DNA of 64,000 nucleotides from DATDIC01 sp963777625. Lineage in GTDB: Bacteria > Pseudomonadota > Alphaproteobacteria > Acetobacterales > Acetobacteraceae. The position numbers and the translations under genes were made by a program. Below are positions 33,496 through 41,899 of this stretch, piece by piece (the first letter of the stretch is position 1; every line of letters begins with the position of its first letter). The stretch is from NCBI GenBank assembly GCA_963777625.1, contig CAVZRO010000026.1, forward strand, positions 124,001 to 188,000, given 5' to 3'. The notes beneath the pieces are model-generated. The model did not search any database. It was not told the origin of the DNA and saw nothing but the letters and a program-made list of their open reading frames with translations.

Positions 33496-35352
33496 TCAAG
33501 CACCCCATTTGCCCTTCAGATCGGTCACCACGTCATCGTCGACCGCTATCAATCGGGCGCTGATCAGGTCTGACTTTGCCTTACGGAAGTCCCGGTATCG
33601 CGCGCCGCGCTGCTGCCAGTTTTCTTTTGCACCATCCCTCGGCCCCTTCTCGATTAGGCCGCGGTGCAAGCACTCAAGTTCCCAGGTTGTGACCAGCGTG
33701 CGGCCCGGACCGATCGCGCTTTTGGTGACTGCACCGACCAGAGCGTCATAGAACGGCATTCTGGCCGGCGGCACTTTCAGAGCCGCTTTGCCGCTGTTGC
33801 TGGTCGTCGGTTCCGACGTCCACTGATCACGCACCAATCGAACGGTGCGTGCCTCGAAATCCTGCCAGTTGTCGGGCGTGCGGCGCCGGGCTTTGCCCGG
33901 ATGATCGAATGACAAGGTGAACGCCAGTTCGCCGCGTTGCTGCTGATCTTCCGGCAATGGGGTCATGATACCGACGGCATCGAAGCGCCACGCCTTCGTG
34001 CTGCTGCCATACTGGCGATCGCTGTTGTGGCCGGTGTGGTCGAGGTAGACTTGTGCGATCGCCGCCGCGGTCAGTTCGGTGACCAGCGGCAAAGTCTGCG
34101 ACCACGGCACTTCGTCCTTCTGGTCACCTTCGATCAATGACATTACGTTGTCGAATATTATTCCTTCCGGGTTGATGATCTCGACAAGCCTTTTCACGAA
34201 CAGCCGGCCGCGTTCGGTGTTGAGCGGTTCGATCTCGCCAAGGTCAGGAATAAGTTTCGCGCAGGCTTCTGCTCGGTCTCGGCTGTAAATGGTCAGACCA
34301 CCTGGCGGGATTGGCCCGGCACGACGGATCAGATCAGCCGCACGGGCTTTGATCAGCGCCGACGGCATCTCGCCATCGATGACCAGCCAGCGGGACGGCC
34401 GTTCCGATCGCCAATGCAGGAAGCCTCGCCCCGATGCCATGCCAGCGCCCATGCCGTAGGCGAGATGCGTTTTCCCGAGACCAGTTCGGCCGACGAGGAA
34501 CGCGCGCGTCGATGGGGTGATGAGATCACCCAGCAACTTCGGTTCGGGCGGGATCTCCAAGGCGGACCACGTATGGACGCAGAACAGGTTCAACAGGTTC
34601 GCCGGCGCTTCGGGCGTGACTGTCGATGCTTCGGCGGCAAGCCGCTCCAGCTCATCCGCTGTTCCACCAGCCGCCAGCCAATCGCTCACGTCGCCCTTCC
34701 GCGGCAGATCGGCGAGCCGCAGAACACGAATTGATGCTGCGACGCCGGCCAGCTTCGTGATCAGGTCCCGCGCATGCGCTTCGCCGGCTTCATCGTTATC
34801 GGGCAGGATGACGACATTGCGTCCGCCAAGGTGCGCGGACATGCTGGGCGTCCACTTGCCAGCGCCGCCGGGGTTGGTGGTCGCGACCAGATCGCGAGCG
34901 CGAAGCGCGTCCACGTCTTTCTCGCCTTCGCAGATGAAGATGGTCGCGTATGCCGCTGCGTTCAGCAACTCGGGCAGCTGATACGGAACGCGCTTGATGC
35001 CCTTCATATCCCAAATCCAGCCGCCATTACCGTCAGGTCGACGCTGCCGGAATGTCTTCGGCACCTTGCGGACTACCTGAAATACAAGGCGTCCGCTGAC
35101 ATCGTGATAGTCATAGGTCGCAACTATATCGCTGTCCGTATCTAGGCGCTTGCAATGCACCTTCTCGTACAAATCTGCGTAGCCGCCGCCCTCATAGGCT
35201 TCATGGTCGAACCATGTGCCTTTGTTGCGATCGATACTCTTTGAACCATGTGAGCCGAAGCGAATCTCGTTGCGGCTCGAATGTTCGCCGCTGGGTTCGC
35301 CCCAGAGCTTTCGCCCCAGTTCCACCATTTCGGCGACGTGAACCGAGGTCAT
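33496..35352 (-). CDS. Primase-helicase replication protein (TOPRIM + RepA-like AAA ATPase)
   Basis: 618 residues, intact. A TOPRIM domain (about 136-200) has TIFICEGEKDVDALRARDL (acidic EGE) and VVILPDNDEAGEAHA (DND). A RepA/AAA_25 ATPase follows, with Walker A LVGRTGLGKTHLAYGMGAG (about 287-305), then RWLVIDGEMP, IIFDNVMSLI (Walker B-like) and AQVYLDHTGHN. The N-terminal part resembles the DnaG-like start without an evident zinc finger. It would initiate element replication at the adjacent iteron array. It overlaps the preceding gene's stop (ATGA). This is the best preserved gene of the element. Confidence 0.9.
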   Translation of the reverse strand: MTSVHVAEMVELGRKLWGEPSGEHSSRNEIRFGSHGSKSIDRNKGTWFDHEAYEGGGYADLYEKVHCKRLDTDSDIVATYDYHDVSGRLVFQVVRKVPKTFRQRRPDGNGGWIWDMKGIKRVPYQLPELLNAAAYATIFICEGEKDVDALRARDLVATTNPGGAGKWTPSMSAHLGGRNVVILPDNDEAGEAHARDLITKLAGVAASIRVLRLADLPRKGDVSDWLAAGGTADELERLAAEASTVTPEAPANLLNLFCVHTWSALEIPPEPKLLGDLITPSTRAFLVGRTGLGKTHLAYGMGAGMASGRGFLHWRSERPSRWLVIDGEMPSALIKARAADLIRRAGPIPPGGLTIYSRDRAEACAKLIPDLGEIEPLNTERGRLFVKRLVEIINPEGIIFDNVMSLIEGDQKDEVPWSQTLPLVTELTAAAIAQVYLDHTGHNSDRQYGSSTKAWRFDAVGIMTPLPEDQQQRGELAFTLSFDHPGKARRRTPDNWQDFEARTVRLVRDQWTSEPTTSNSGKAALKVPPARMPFYDALVGAVTKSAIGPGRTLVTTWELECLHRGLIEKGPRDGAKENWQQRGARYRDFRKAKSDLISARLIAVDDDVVTDLKGKWGA

Positions 35353-35702
35353 GGCGTCGAGCCCCCCAGCACGCGATCAGCAATTTCCCGCAAGCAATAT
35401 CGTTGCTTCACGCTCAATCGCCGGAACCCAGGAAGATCGCGCAAGAACCCCAATTCCCACGGTCGCAGCGCGTGCGGATGCCGAAGCAACTCGCCCACCG
35501 TCTGCCGCCACGTCCCTAGCTCGGGAAGCTGTTTCTCGACTGCCGGGGGGCGAAGGATTTGCGGCCAGCTCAGTCCATGCCGCTGCACCAGTCGGTGTGC
35601 AGCAAGCCCAGCAGCATCACGCTCGCCGGCCTTGTCCGATCCAAGCAGCGCCAACAACTTCGCCAGCTTGCTGCGGGCGTCGGCGGGCAGGGCGACGCTC
35701 AT
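35349..35702 (-). CDS. Small element protein, DUF2786-like start
   Basis: 117 residues from the ATG at 35702: LPADARSKLAKLLALLGSDK, then GERDAAGLAAHRLVQRHGLS, WPQILRP, and RHPHALRPWELGFLRDLPGF with LSVKQRYCLREIADRVL. The N-terminal block resembles the DUF2786-type helix found in phage and plasmid replication neighbourhoods. It overlaps the primase gene start by 4 bases. Confidence 0.7.
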   Translation of the reverse strand: MSVALPADARSKLAKLLALLGSDKAGERDAAGLAAHRLVQRHGLSWPQILRPPAVEKQLPELGTWRQTVGELLRHPHALRPWELGFLRDLPGFRRLSVKQRYCLREIADRVLGGSTP

Positions 35703-35929
35703 TGCGAGCCCTCGATGCTCGTCGCGAGCGATCTCAACCGCGCCGCTCGTTCGCGACGGGCCCAAGGGCTGGCATCGATGGCGGCCCGTTCAAGCCGATC
35801 GGCTTCACGTCGCAACACCTGGACCACTATGACTACATCGCCTGTGTTTACGGCGATGGTGGTCGGACGATCGCCCTCGCCAGCAAGGCGGCAGGAGTCA
35901 GGCGCCGTGCGATGCGGGGACTGCCGCAT
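35699..35929 (-). CDS. Small helical element protein, unknown
   Basis: 76 residues from the ATG at 35929; the conserved-looking part is VVIVVQVLRREADRLERAAI, then RRERAARLRSLATSIEGS. It overlaps the next gene by 4 bases. No family recognised; the start is not certain. Confidence 0.5.
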   Translation of the reverse strand: MRQSPHRTAPDSCRLAGEGDRPTTIAVNTGDVVIVVQVLRREADRLERAAIDASPWARRERAARLRSLATSIEGSQ

Positions 35930-35940
35930 CGGGTGGTGGG

Positions 35941-36186
35941 TTAGGCTGCCTGCTTCGCGGCCTGTCGCGCGGCCTTCTGCTCTGCCGGCAACGCGCAAGT
36001 CGCCAGCACGGCTTGGCGCAGTTCACTTCCAAACCAACGCGGCGCGCGGGGCAGCGGATAGACCGAACTCGGGAGGCGCCCGCTACCAACGGCACGCCAG
36101 AACGCAGGCAGGGAAAGCCCCACTTCGGCGGCGCCCTGTCGGGCGGTAAGAGGCGGATCGGCCGGAATTGGTGCGGCCGAGGTCAC
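35941..36186 (-). CDS. AlpA-type helix-turn-helix protein
   Basis: 81 residues from a GTG at 36186 (longer ATG starts are possible): PLTARQGAAEVGLSLPAFWR, then AVGSGRLPSSVYPLPRAPRW and FGSELRQAVL. The AxxVGLSxxxFWRxVxxGxLPxxxYPxPRxPRW block is diagnostic of AlpA-like excisionase/regulators near integrases. Just upstream an imperfect inverted repeat pairs AAGCACC (about 36200-36206) with GGTGCCTT (about 36222-36229) and may be its operator. Confidence 0.75.
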   Translation of the reverse strand: MTSAAPIPADPPLTARQGAAEVGLSLPAFWRAVGSGRLPSSVYPLPRAPRWFGSELRQAVLATCALPAEQKAARQAAKQAA

Positions 36187-36263
36187 ACGCTGGTTCTTCA
36201 AAGCACCCTCACATTGCTTAAGGTGCCTTCCAATAATCAGGCGTATCCCGTGGCTGCAAACGG

Positions 36264-37053
36264 TCAATTCGATTTTTTTGGGCGAATTAACCCGCGCATT
36301 CGGTGGCCCTCTGTCACAGGGCGCTTTCCTTCCCGGACCATACGGGCGCCAGCCTCAGCCTCATGCTTCAGGAAATCAACCGGCGCATCATCCCCGACGG
36401 CGTACGCCCAAATGCGATTCATCAGCTCAAGCACTGCTGCGGAACTCGGGACCGGCGCTTCTTCTCCGCCCCTGCATTCGCGCAACAGCAGCGTGCAACT
36501 CCATCCGAACCGCCGCCGCGGGTCGCCGAATAGCCGATCATGTAGGCACTGTTTCCCCCGCCGCGGCAGGGACGGGTTGCTCAGTTCGGCGCGATACTGA
36601 CGAGCGGTTTCGGCCAAGAGCCGAAGGGGAACTCGCCAGGACTTCGTGCTCGTTCGCAAGCCTGTATTCCGGGCCGTTCGGGTCGTGCGACCGCACAAAC
36701 AAACCGCACTCCATCGCGATTGCGCGCATCAATCCGTCAGGGCCGGTGAGCGGTGCCGTTAGTCGGTCCAGCTCTTTTGCCCGGCGCTGGATTTCTTCTA
36801 GCCGCTCCCGCACATTGACAAGGGTCGGAGACTTCGCACTCGATTGTAAGTCGCGAAGCAGCTCCCAGGCGACCTTATAGACATGCTGCGCCGCGTCGCT
36901 CCTGTCCCGGATGACAATACTATGCTCTCGGTTGTCGGCATTCGGCAGCAGCCAAGTCGCGATCTGTTCCCGATCGTCGGCGTCGCCGATCGGGCGCGTA
37001 GGCCATCCGCCTTGCGGCGGCTTGAGGGCGCCGGGGCGTTGGTCGTCGCTCAC
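36264..37053 (-). CDS. Element protein of unknown function between integrase and AlpA, one frameshift
   Basis: Joined from two frames: from ATG 37053 (MSDDQRPGALKPPQGGWPTR, then AWELLRDLQSSAKSPTLVNV, LEEIQRRAKELDRLTAPLTG) to about 36640, and then SWRVPLRLLAETARQYRAEL, CLHDRLFGDPRRRFGWSCTL, ending GLIRPKKSN. About 262 residues. The two frames overlap (36538-36698) and the repaired joint reads smoothly. It overlaps the integrase stop by 4 bases. No family recognised. Confidence 0.55.
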
Positions 37054-38287
37054 GCCTGCCTCCGCAACGGCACTACCTCCGCCGGCTTAGCTCCCGTCAC
37101 CAGCGCAGCGACATTCAATTGCCAGCGTTTCAGCGCAACCAGCACTTCCGGCCCGTAGTTGTGCCGGTCGTATGTACGCTCCAGTGCGCTGCGCCCGCTG
37201 ATATGGTTCAGCGCGGCCTCGGCATGGTCACGTGAAATGCCCAGCTGCGTCATTCCGGTCCGCGCGGTGCGGCGCAGACATGCCAGCGCCACCCAGTCAC
37301 GCCAGCCGCCTTGTCGAGTCGCGCTTTTAGCTTGGAGAAGCCGCGAAAGCCGCTGCCGGCAATCTCGCCCAGCAGCTTCCAACTAGGTCCGGCCAGATGT
37401 TCCGGCCAGATCGCCCGCAGATCGTCCAGCAGCAGCGGATGAAGGGGCACCACGATGCCGCAACCGTTCTTGGTCCGACTGCCAGGGATCGCCCATTTCC
37501 CGGCTTCCAGATCAATCTCGCCGATGGAGACGTCCGCGACTTCATCTGCCTTGTGGCTGTCATCGCCAGCAGATGCACGAACACGCGGGACTTGGCGCGG
37601 TTCAGGCGATCGGCCGCGGTCCAGACTGCTTTCAGTTCCTCGTCGGTCAGGGTGCGCTTCCTGGCACCCACCGGCGGCGCGATCAGCGCCAGCCCTTTGC
37701 GCGGCATAGTGGCAGCGGAATCCAGCCGTGTGCCTCGGCGTGGTTCAGGAAGGCCGCTGCGGTGCGATAGAGCATGCTGCCGATGCCGGGCGCGTTTCGG
37801 TGCTTCGCCGCGATCAGCTCGTCCAGTCCTCTCGCGTCGTCTCCACCAGCGGGCGCTTGCCCAGCTTTGGCTCTATCTCCTTTGTGCAGAGACGCAGCAG
37901 TTCGCCCTGATAGCGGTCTGACCACTTATCGGCCTTGGTCGCCTGCCACTCGGCTAGCCGCTCGGAAGCTGTAGGCAGCCCGGCCCTGGCCTTCCGTGCT
38001 GCCTGCAATGCCCGTTTGGTCGCGACGGGATCGCCACCATCCTGTATCTCCGCCACCGCGCCCAGCGCCCGCTTACGCGCTTCGGAAATGCCTACTGCGG
38101 GCCACGTGCCCAGCTTGGGACGGGTGCGCTTACCGTCCGCTGTCCGCGCCCTGACGGACCATGTAGCCGTGCCACCGAAAGTGATCCGCAGCACCAGCCC
38201 GGCAACGCGCGTATCCCAGATTTCCAGCCTGCCCGATGCCGGCGGCTTAACGCCGCGCAACCACGTGTCTGTCAATTCTCGCCGCAT
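37050..38287 (-). CDS. Tyrosine recombinase/integrase, at least four frameshifts
   Basis: From ATG 38287: MRRELTDTWLRGVKPPASGR, VLRITFGGTATWSVRARTAD (P4-type N-terminal domain), ERLAEWQATKADKWSDRYQG. Frames then change near 37818, 37700, 37545 and 37285. Catalytic pieces are present: TATRQDEVAD (first arginine; one base restored), RWHDLRRTARTGM (His-x-x-Arg; one base restored), and NHISGRSALERTYDRH (histidine and nucleophile tyrosine). There is no in-frame stop. It belongs to the tRNA-targeting integrases of genomic islands and is adjacent to attR. Whether the breaks are real or sequencing errors is open. Confidence 0.85.
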
Positions 38288-38320
38288 GTTTCGGCCCCGC
38301 GCGCTGATCTGTGGGTCGCC

Positions 38321-38340
38321 GGGGGTCCAATGGGGGTCCA
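38321..38340 (+). repeat. Right arm-type repeat of the element
   Basis: GGGGGTCCAATGGGGGTCCA, identical to 22217-22236 and followed in both places by a purine-rich AACCGG. It lies between the integrase start and attR, in direct orientation to the left copy. Probable integrase arm-binding site. Confidence 0.7.
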
Positions 38341-38460
38341 AAACCGGCGCGGTTACGGTTTATCGCCGGAGACTCCCGGATGCCAGAGAAAACAGGAAAA
38401 CCGCAGGATACCTGGGGAAACCGACAGCCTATCTGCGGCGCAGAAAGGGAGGATTCCTTA

Positions 38461-38510
38461 CTTCTAAGCTGTGGGTCGCTGGTTCGAGTCCAGCAGGGCG
38501 CGCCATGCCA
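38461..38510 (+). repeat. attR: right 50-bp direct repeat
   Basis: Identical to 22159-22208, the 3' half of tRNA-Arg. It contains only the T-arm and 3' acceptor strand, so it is a tRNA fragment, not a gene. It marks the right boundary of the element. Confidence 0.95.
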
Positions 38511-38549
38511 TGTTCGTCACATTTCCGCACTTTGCAAGGCGGACATACC

Positions 38550-38615
38550 ATGCACGATCTTCGTTTCGACGACAGCCGGTACGTCTTCAAATGGGATGGC
38601 ACCCTATATCGGTGA
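38550..38615 (+). CDS. Possible 21-residue micro-gene beside attR
   Basis: MHDLRFDDSRYVFKWDGTLY then R and stop. An AAGGCGGA-type ribosome site lies about 9 bases upstream and a strong terminator-like hairpin follows 10 bases after the stop. The acidic and aromatic peptide is not simple repeat. No homologue known to me; it may be a leader or small protein of the ancestral tRNA-Arg locus. Confidence 0.3.
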   Translation: MHDLRFDDSRYVFKWDGTLYR

Positions 38616-38625
38616 GAAAACACCG

Positions 38626-38646
38626 CGGCCCCCCGGGCCGTCCTTT
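38626..38646 (+). terminator. Intrinsic terminator-like hairpin
   Basis: CGGCCC-CCC-GGGCCG (38626-38640) followed by TCCTTTT. It would end transcription reading rightward from the tRNA-Arg/attR side. Confidence 0.65.
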
Positions 38647-38717
38647 TCAATCCGTAACGAGGATGCTCACTGCGCCGGCGAAATTCCGGGCAGTTCGTCT
38701 TCCGGGTCAATTGCCGC

Positions 38718-39266
38718 TTACGCGCCCGTTCGTTGCGCAATGGGGTAGACAATCGTTCCGCAAGGTTGAATGACCGCACCTGGAGTCAGGCAAGCCGGTT
38801 CCACGCGCCCCTCCGTCATGATGTGGAAAACGCTCTCCCCGTTGGCGATGAGATAATCAGCGACGATGCGGCGGTGGCACCGCCACCAGACAGCTTCTGA
38901 ACACATGACCGTGCAGCGCCGTTTGCGTCCCTCGTCGAGTAAGTGCTTGAGGCCCGATTGAAAAGCATTGGTAAGGGCATAATCGGCATAGTTATGGAAA
39001 CTCTTGTTCACCCAGAAACCGTTGACGTCCGGCGATATAGTTCGCGTCTTCCCGCGCAGACCGCCGAGATCTGCCATATGCTCATAGGAAATCTGGAAGC
39101 CCGCCAGCGCTTCCGGAAGCGTCGCTTTGTTGAATTGCGGGTTTGTCCTTGAACGCGGCATCGTTCGGACGTCTGCGACAAGAGCGATATCGGCCTCGCG
39201 CAACAGTGTCACGAATAACTCAAGGCCCCGGTTGGAATGACCGATGGTGAAGAACGGCTGCGTCAC
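38718..39266 (-). CDS. DUF488 family protein
   Basis: 182 residues of the DUF488 family: FFTIGHSNRGLELFVTLLRE, then LVADVRTMPRSRTNPQFNKA (the conserved DVR-PxSR), GGLRGKTRTISPDVNGFW, and the C-terminal VMCSEAVWWRCHRRIVADYL with its conserved CSE and CHR. These cytosolic proteins are widespread and uncharacterised. Intact. Confidence 0.9.
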   Translation of the reverse strand: MTQPFFTIGHSNRGLELFVTLLREADIALVADVRTMPRSRTNPQFNKATLPEALAGFQISYEHMADLGGLRGKTRTISPDVNGFWVNKSFHNYADYALTNAFQSGLKHLLDEGRKRRCTVMCSEAVWWRCHRRIVADYLIANGESVFHIMTEGRVEPACLTPGAVIQPCGTIVYPIAQRTGA

Positions 39267-39275
39267 ACTTCGCCT

Positions 39276-39491
39276 TTACCTCGGCATGCGCTCAAGGGCG
39301 CTTCCCTTGTGAGCGGCGATATGATCGGTCTTGTCGCTCTTGATTTCATATTGGGGATCGTCCTCCGAGGCGTGATGGACATGTCCCTTGTAATCGAAAT
39401 CGCCGGTGTGGATCGCAATAACGGTCCCCGACACCCGACCAGCCTCAGAATTCCAGCTCACATGATCGCCAATTCTAAATCTCTTGGTCAT
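39276..39491 (-). CDS. DUF2945 (TUDOR-like) small protein
   Basis: 71 residues from the ATG at 39491: FRIGDHVSWNSEAGRVSGTV, then HASEDDPQYEIKSDKTDHIA and AHKGSALERM. This is the DUF2945/hypervirulence-associated TUDOR-type domain (GDHVSWNSEAG and PQYEIKSDKTDHIAAHK are diagnostic). Function unknown; frequent near stress genes. Confidence 0.88.
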   Translation of the reverse strand: MTKRFRIGDHVSWNSEAGRVSGTVIAIHTGDFDYKGHVHHASEDDPQYEIKSDKTDHIAAHKGSALERMPR

Positions 39492-39612
39492 CTGGTGGGC
39501 TCCTCTTTTCTTCAAGCAAGGCATGTCTCAACACGATTGCATCATCCAGAACTTCTGCTTCTTTTGCCGAGAGCATCAGGGCATCCTCATCAACAGGACA
39601 CCACCAGCGCAT
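39475..39612 (-). CDS. Possible 45-residue protein coupled to DUF2945
   Basis: From ATG 39612, with GGAAGG about 8 bases upstream: MRWWCPVDEDALMLSAKEAE, then VLDDAIVLRHALLEEKRSPP. It ends 17 bases inside the DUF2945 gene start, consistent with coupling. Unknown. Confidence 0.45.
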   Translation of the reverse strand: MRWWCPVDEDALMLSAKEAEVLDDAIVLRHALLEEKRSPPDDQEI

Positions 39613-39741
39613 TCGGCCTTCCCGGAGAACACCCCAAAAACTCATCGCGGAAGCCACTGCGCCGCCGATCCGCACGCCGTGACGGTTCGATCTATCTCAA
39701 GCATCACGCACTCGAAACCATCTGCGACCGCGTGCATGGCG

Positions 39742-40002
39742 TCACCGGCGATCCTGCTTCGCCACTCCCGCCGATGGCGCAGCGCCGGTGAGGTTCGGTG
39801 GCGATGAAGCGGCCGGTGCGGGATGGTCCAAGAAGGGAAACGGGTGTTGTGTGAATGCTGGCGACAGAGCTGGTGTCGCCGGCTGCATGGTTGGCGGAGG
39901 CGGTGTCGGCAGAGCGGGATTGACCACCGATATTACGGCCGCTTGCGCTATCCCCAACGCGGCAGCTATCGCGGCTACGGTGGCCAGCAGGAATTTGCGC
40001 AT
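39742..40002 (-). CDS. Small Pro-rich secreted protein
   Basis: 86 residues with a signal peptide (MRKFLLATVAAIAAALGIAQ) and a Pro/Ala-rich body with LPTPPPPTMQPATPALSPAF. GAGGAGGGG precedes the start. No recognised domain; probably periplasmic or extracytoplasmic. Confidence 0.6.
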   Translation of the reverse strand: MRKFLLATVAAIAAALGIAQAAVISVVNPALPTPPPPTMQPATPALSPAFTQHPFPFLDHPAPAASSPPNLTGAAPSAGVAKQDRR

Positions 40003-40029
40003 TCACCCCTCCTCGATAGGCCGCAACAT

Positions 40030-40130
40030 GTCCGGCCCGTTATTCCGCCGCGATGTTCGGCAGCGGTTGACCGTGCCGAAAATGCGGGGCGGGCTTCAGC
40101 CGGCAGGAAACTGGCGTAACGACCGCACAT
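40030..40130 (-). pseudogene. N-terminal remnant of an SRAP (YedK/HMCES-type) gene
   Basis: From ATG 40130 the minus strand reads MCGRYASFLPAEA, the invariant start of SRAP proteins with the catalytic Cys2, then after single-base shifts RIFGTVN and PLPNIAAE, the next conserved block. The rest of the protein is absent. SRAP proteins crosslink to abasic sites in single-stranded DNA. Only about 35 codons remain, so this is a decayed fragment. Confidence 0.5.
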
Positions 40131-40274
40131 GGGCCGCAGCGTAGCATAGCGGGGGCTGTCGACCGTCAGCCGCACGCCGATTTGCGAAGAAGCCGGGCGT
40201 TTGGCACCGACAAGGAGTTGCTTTCCAGCCGCCACGCCCTAACATGTACCAGACATGCATCTTTGGGTGCGACC

Positions 40275-40433
40275 ATGAAATTCGCCGTCAAGCTCTTCTT
40301 TCTGCCCGGTAACCTGGTTTGCGATCTGCTGGGGGCGACGCAAGCCGACGATCGGATGATGATCCGGACGCTGATCGACATGCTGTTCTGGAATCTGGTG
40401 ATCGTCGTCGCAGCCGTGGCGATTTTTCTATGA
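40275..40433 (+). CDS. Small membrane protein, unknown
   Basis: 52 residues: MKFAVKLFFLPGNLVCDLLG, then ATQADDRMMIRTLIDMLFWN and a membrane helix LVIVVAAVAIFL. The stop overlaps the next start (ATGA). It heads the set leading to the Rrf2 regulator. 40131-40274 holds no further gene I can support. Confidence 0.55.
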   Translation: MKFAVKLFFLPGNLVCDLLGATQADDRMMIRTLIDMLFWNLVIVVAAVAIFL

Positions 40434-40603
40434 CGGGACGTCTTGACGAGATCACGGAGGCGGCGATCAGCGCGCTGGGGGATGCCTTCCACGCCCGCGT
40501 TCGGCGCGATCCAACGCCCAGGCTCACGCTTGTCTTACGGCCGGACCGGCGACGGCCCGACGACCTGTGCCGCCGACCGACGGTGTCACGCACATGCACC
40601 TGA
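40430..40603 (+). CDS. Possible 57-residue protein upstream of the Rrf2 gene
   Basis: MTGRLDEITEAAISALGDAF, then HARVRRDPTPRLTLVLRPDR. The start overlaps the preceding stop, and the end overlaps the Rrf2 start by 10 bases. The C-terminal half is Arg-rich and may be non-coding. Weak support. Confidence 0.35.
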   Translation: MTGRLDEITEAAISALGDAFHARVRRDPTPRLTLVLRPDRRRPDDLCRRPTVSRTCT

Positions 40604-41034
40604 CCACCTTCAGTGATTATACGCTGCGAACGCTGATCTATCTGGCGCTGCGCCCGAACGCGTTGTGCACGATCGATGAGATCGCGACGGCATATGATAT
40701 TTCGGCCAACCACCTGACCAAAGTCGTGCATCAGGCAGCTCAGGCCGGAGAGGTGCAGACCGTGCGCGGCCAGCGCGGCGGCCTGCGGCTTGCCAGGTCG
40801 CCGGAGACGATCAACGTGGGGCAGGTGATGCGCCGGACGGAGGCGGACCTGGAGATCGTGCCTTGCTTCGGGAGCGGCACGGTCTGCTGCATTCAACCGG
40901 CTTGCGTATTGCGGGATGCGCTTGGCGTTGCGCTCGAGGCGTTCCTTGCAGTGCTGGACCGCATGACACTGGCGGACCTCATTGGCCCGGGACAGCGCCT
41001 GTCCGAGCTTTTGAAGCTGCCAGCGGTGGCCTAG
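40594..41034 (+). CDS. Rrf2 family regulator, NsrR-like
   Basis: 146 residues. Winged HTH: MHLTTFSDYTLRTLIYLALR, then EIATAYDISANHLTKVVHQA and GEVQTVRGQRGGLRLARSPE. The loop with cysteines (VPCFGSGTVCCIQPACVL) has the C-x7-CC-x4-C spacing used by NsrR-type proteins to hold an Fe-S cluster that senses nitric oxide. The following FdxA and AhpD-like genes fit a nitrosative or oxidative stress regulon. NsrR identity is likely; iron or redox sensing is an alternative. Confidence 0.8.
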   Translation: MHLTTFSDYTLRTLIYLALRPNALCTIDEIATAYDISANHLTKVVHQAAQAGEVQTVRGQRGGLRLARSPETINVGQVMRRTEADLEIVPCFGSGTVCCIQPACVLRDALGVALEAFLAVLDRMTLADLIGPGQRLSELLKLPAVA

Positions 41035-41116
41035 GACGAAGGTCGATGATCGCTTCCTGGTCTAACTGTCCGTTCGCACCCGGCTTCGCGGCGGCAACTC
41101 ATAAGGTTGGCAACAA

Positions 41117-41446
<330 letters not shown>

Positions 41447-41481
41447 ACGTGCAATCGTCGACCGCAAGGAAGGAGCATGTT

Positions 41482-41841
41482 ATGCCCAACCCAATGTATC
41501 CCCCGGCCACACCCGAGGCATCCAGGCTCCGCCGTGAGCTGGCGCCGGCGACCCAGGCGGCGTTCGACGCCTTCAGCCGGCAAGTGTTCGCCGATGGCGC
41601 GCTGGCGGCCAAGACGAAGCAGATCATCGCCGTAGCGGTCGCGCACGTCACCCAGTGTCCCTACTGCATCAAGGGGCACACGAAAGCCGCGCTGCGCGCC
41701 GGAGCGACCCGCGAGGAGCTGATGGAGGCGATCTGGGTCGCGGCCGAGATGCGGGCCGGCGGCGCCTACGCACACTCCGCCCTTGCACTGGCCGTGTTCG
41801 ACGAGGAGCATGCCAACCACAGCGCCCCGTCGCCGGCATGA
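41482..41841 (+). CDS. Carboxymuconolactone decarboxylase/AhpD-like protein
   Basis: 119 residues from the ATG at 41482, preceded by AAGGAAGGAG. AFDAFSRQVFADGALAAKTK, then VAVAHVTQCPYCIKGHTKAA carries the redox-active CPYC and following histidine of the AhpD fold, and GATREELMEAIWVAAEMRAG completes the family signature. Expected role: peroxide or disulfide reduction. It is 35 bases after FdxA. Confidence 0.9.
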   Translation: MPNPMYPPATPEASRLRRELAPATQAAFDAFSRQVFADGALAAKTKQIIAVAVAHVTQCPYCIKGHTKAALRAGATREELMEAIWVAAEMRAGGAYAHSALALAVFDEEHANHSAPSPA

Positions 41842-41899
41842 AACTCGATTGAGGCCCTCTGCCGCAACGCCCAGGTCCTGCAGGGAACCCCAAACAAAA

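Larger units (their letters stand above)
22209..38510. mobile_element. 16.3-kb integrative element in tRNA-Arg (defective prophage or phage satellite)
   Basis: Bounded by identical 50-bp repeats (attL 22159-22208, attR 38461-38510), with a tyrosine integrase next to attR. From the integrase leftward on the minus strand: unknown protein, AlpA-type HTH, small genes, primase-helicase, iteron array, Nu1/TerS-like protein, several small genes, a structural protein and a tape-measure protein with a lytic transglycosylase domain, many coupled by 4-base overlaps. The left third holds small plus-strand genes, HicAB and HTH/RHH regulators. I found no large terminase, portal, protease or capsid gene. 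The layout int-alpA-primase-ori-terS resembles phage-inducible islands; a deleted prophage is the alternative. Confidence 0.88.

Noticed and set aside
38461..38510. A second tRNA-Arg gene
   Set aside because: Only the 3' half is present; the D-arm and 5' acceptor strand are missing, so it is the attR duplicate.
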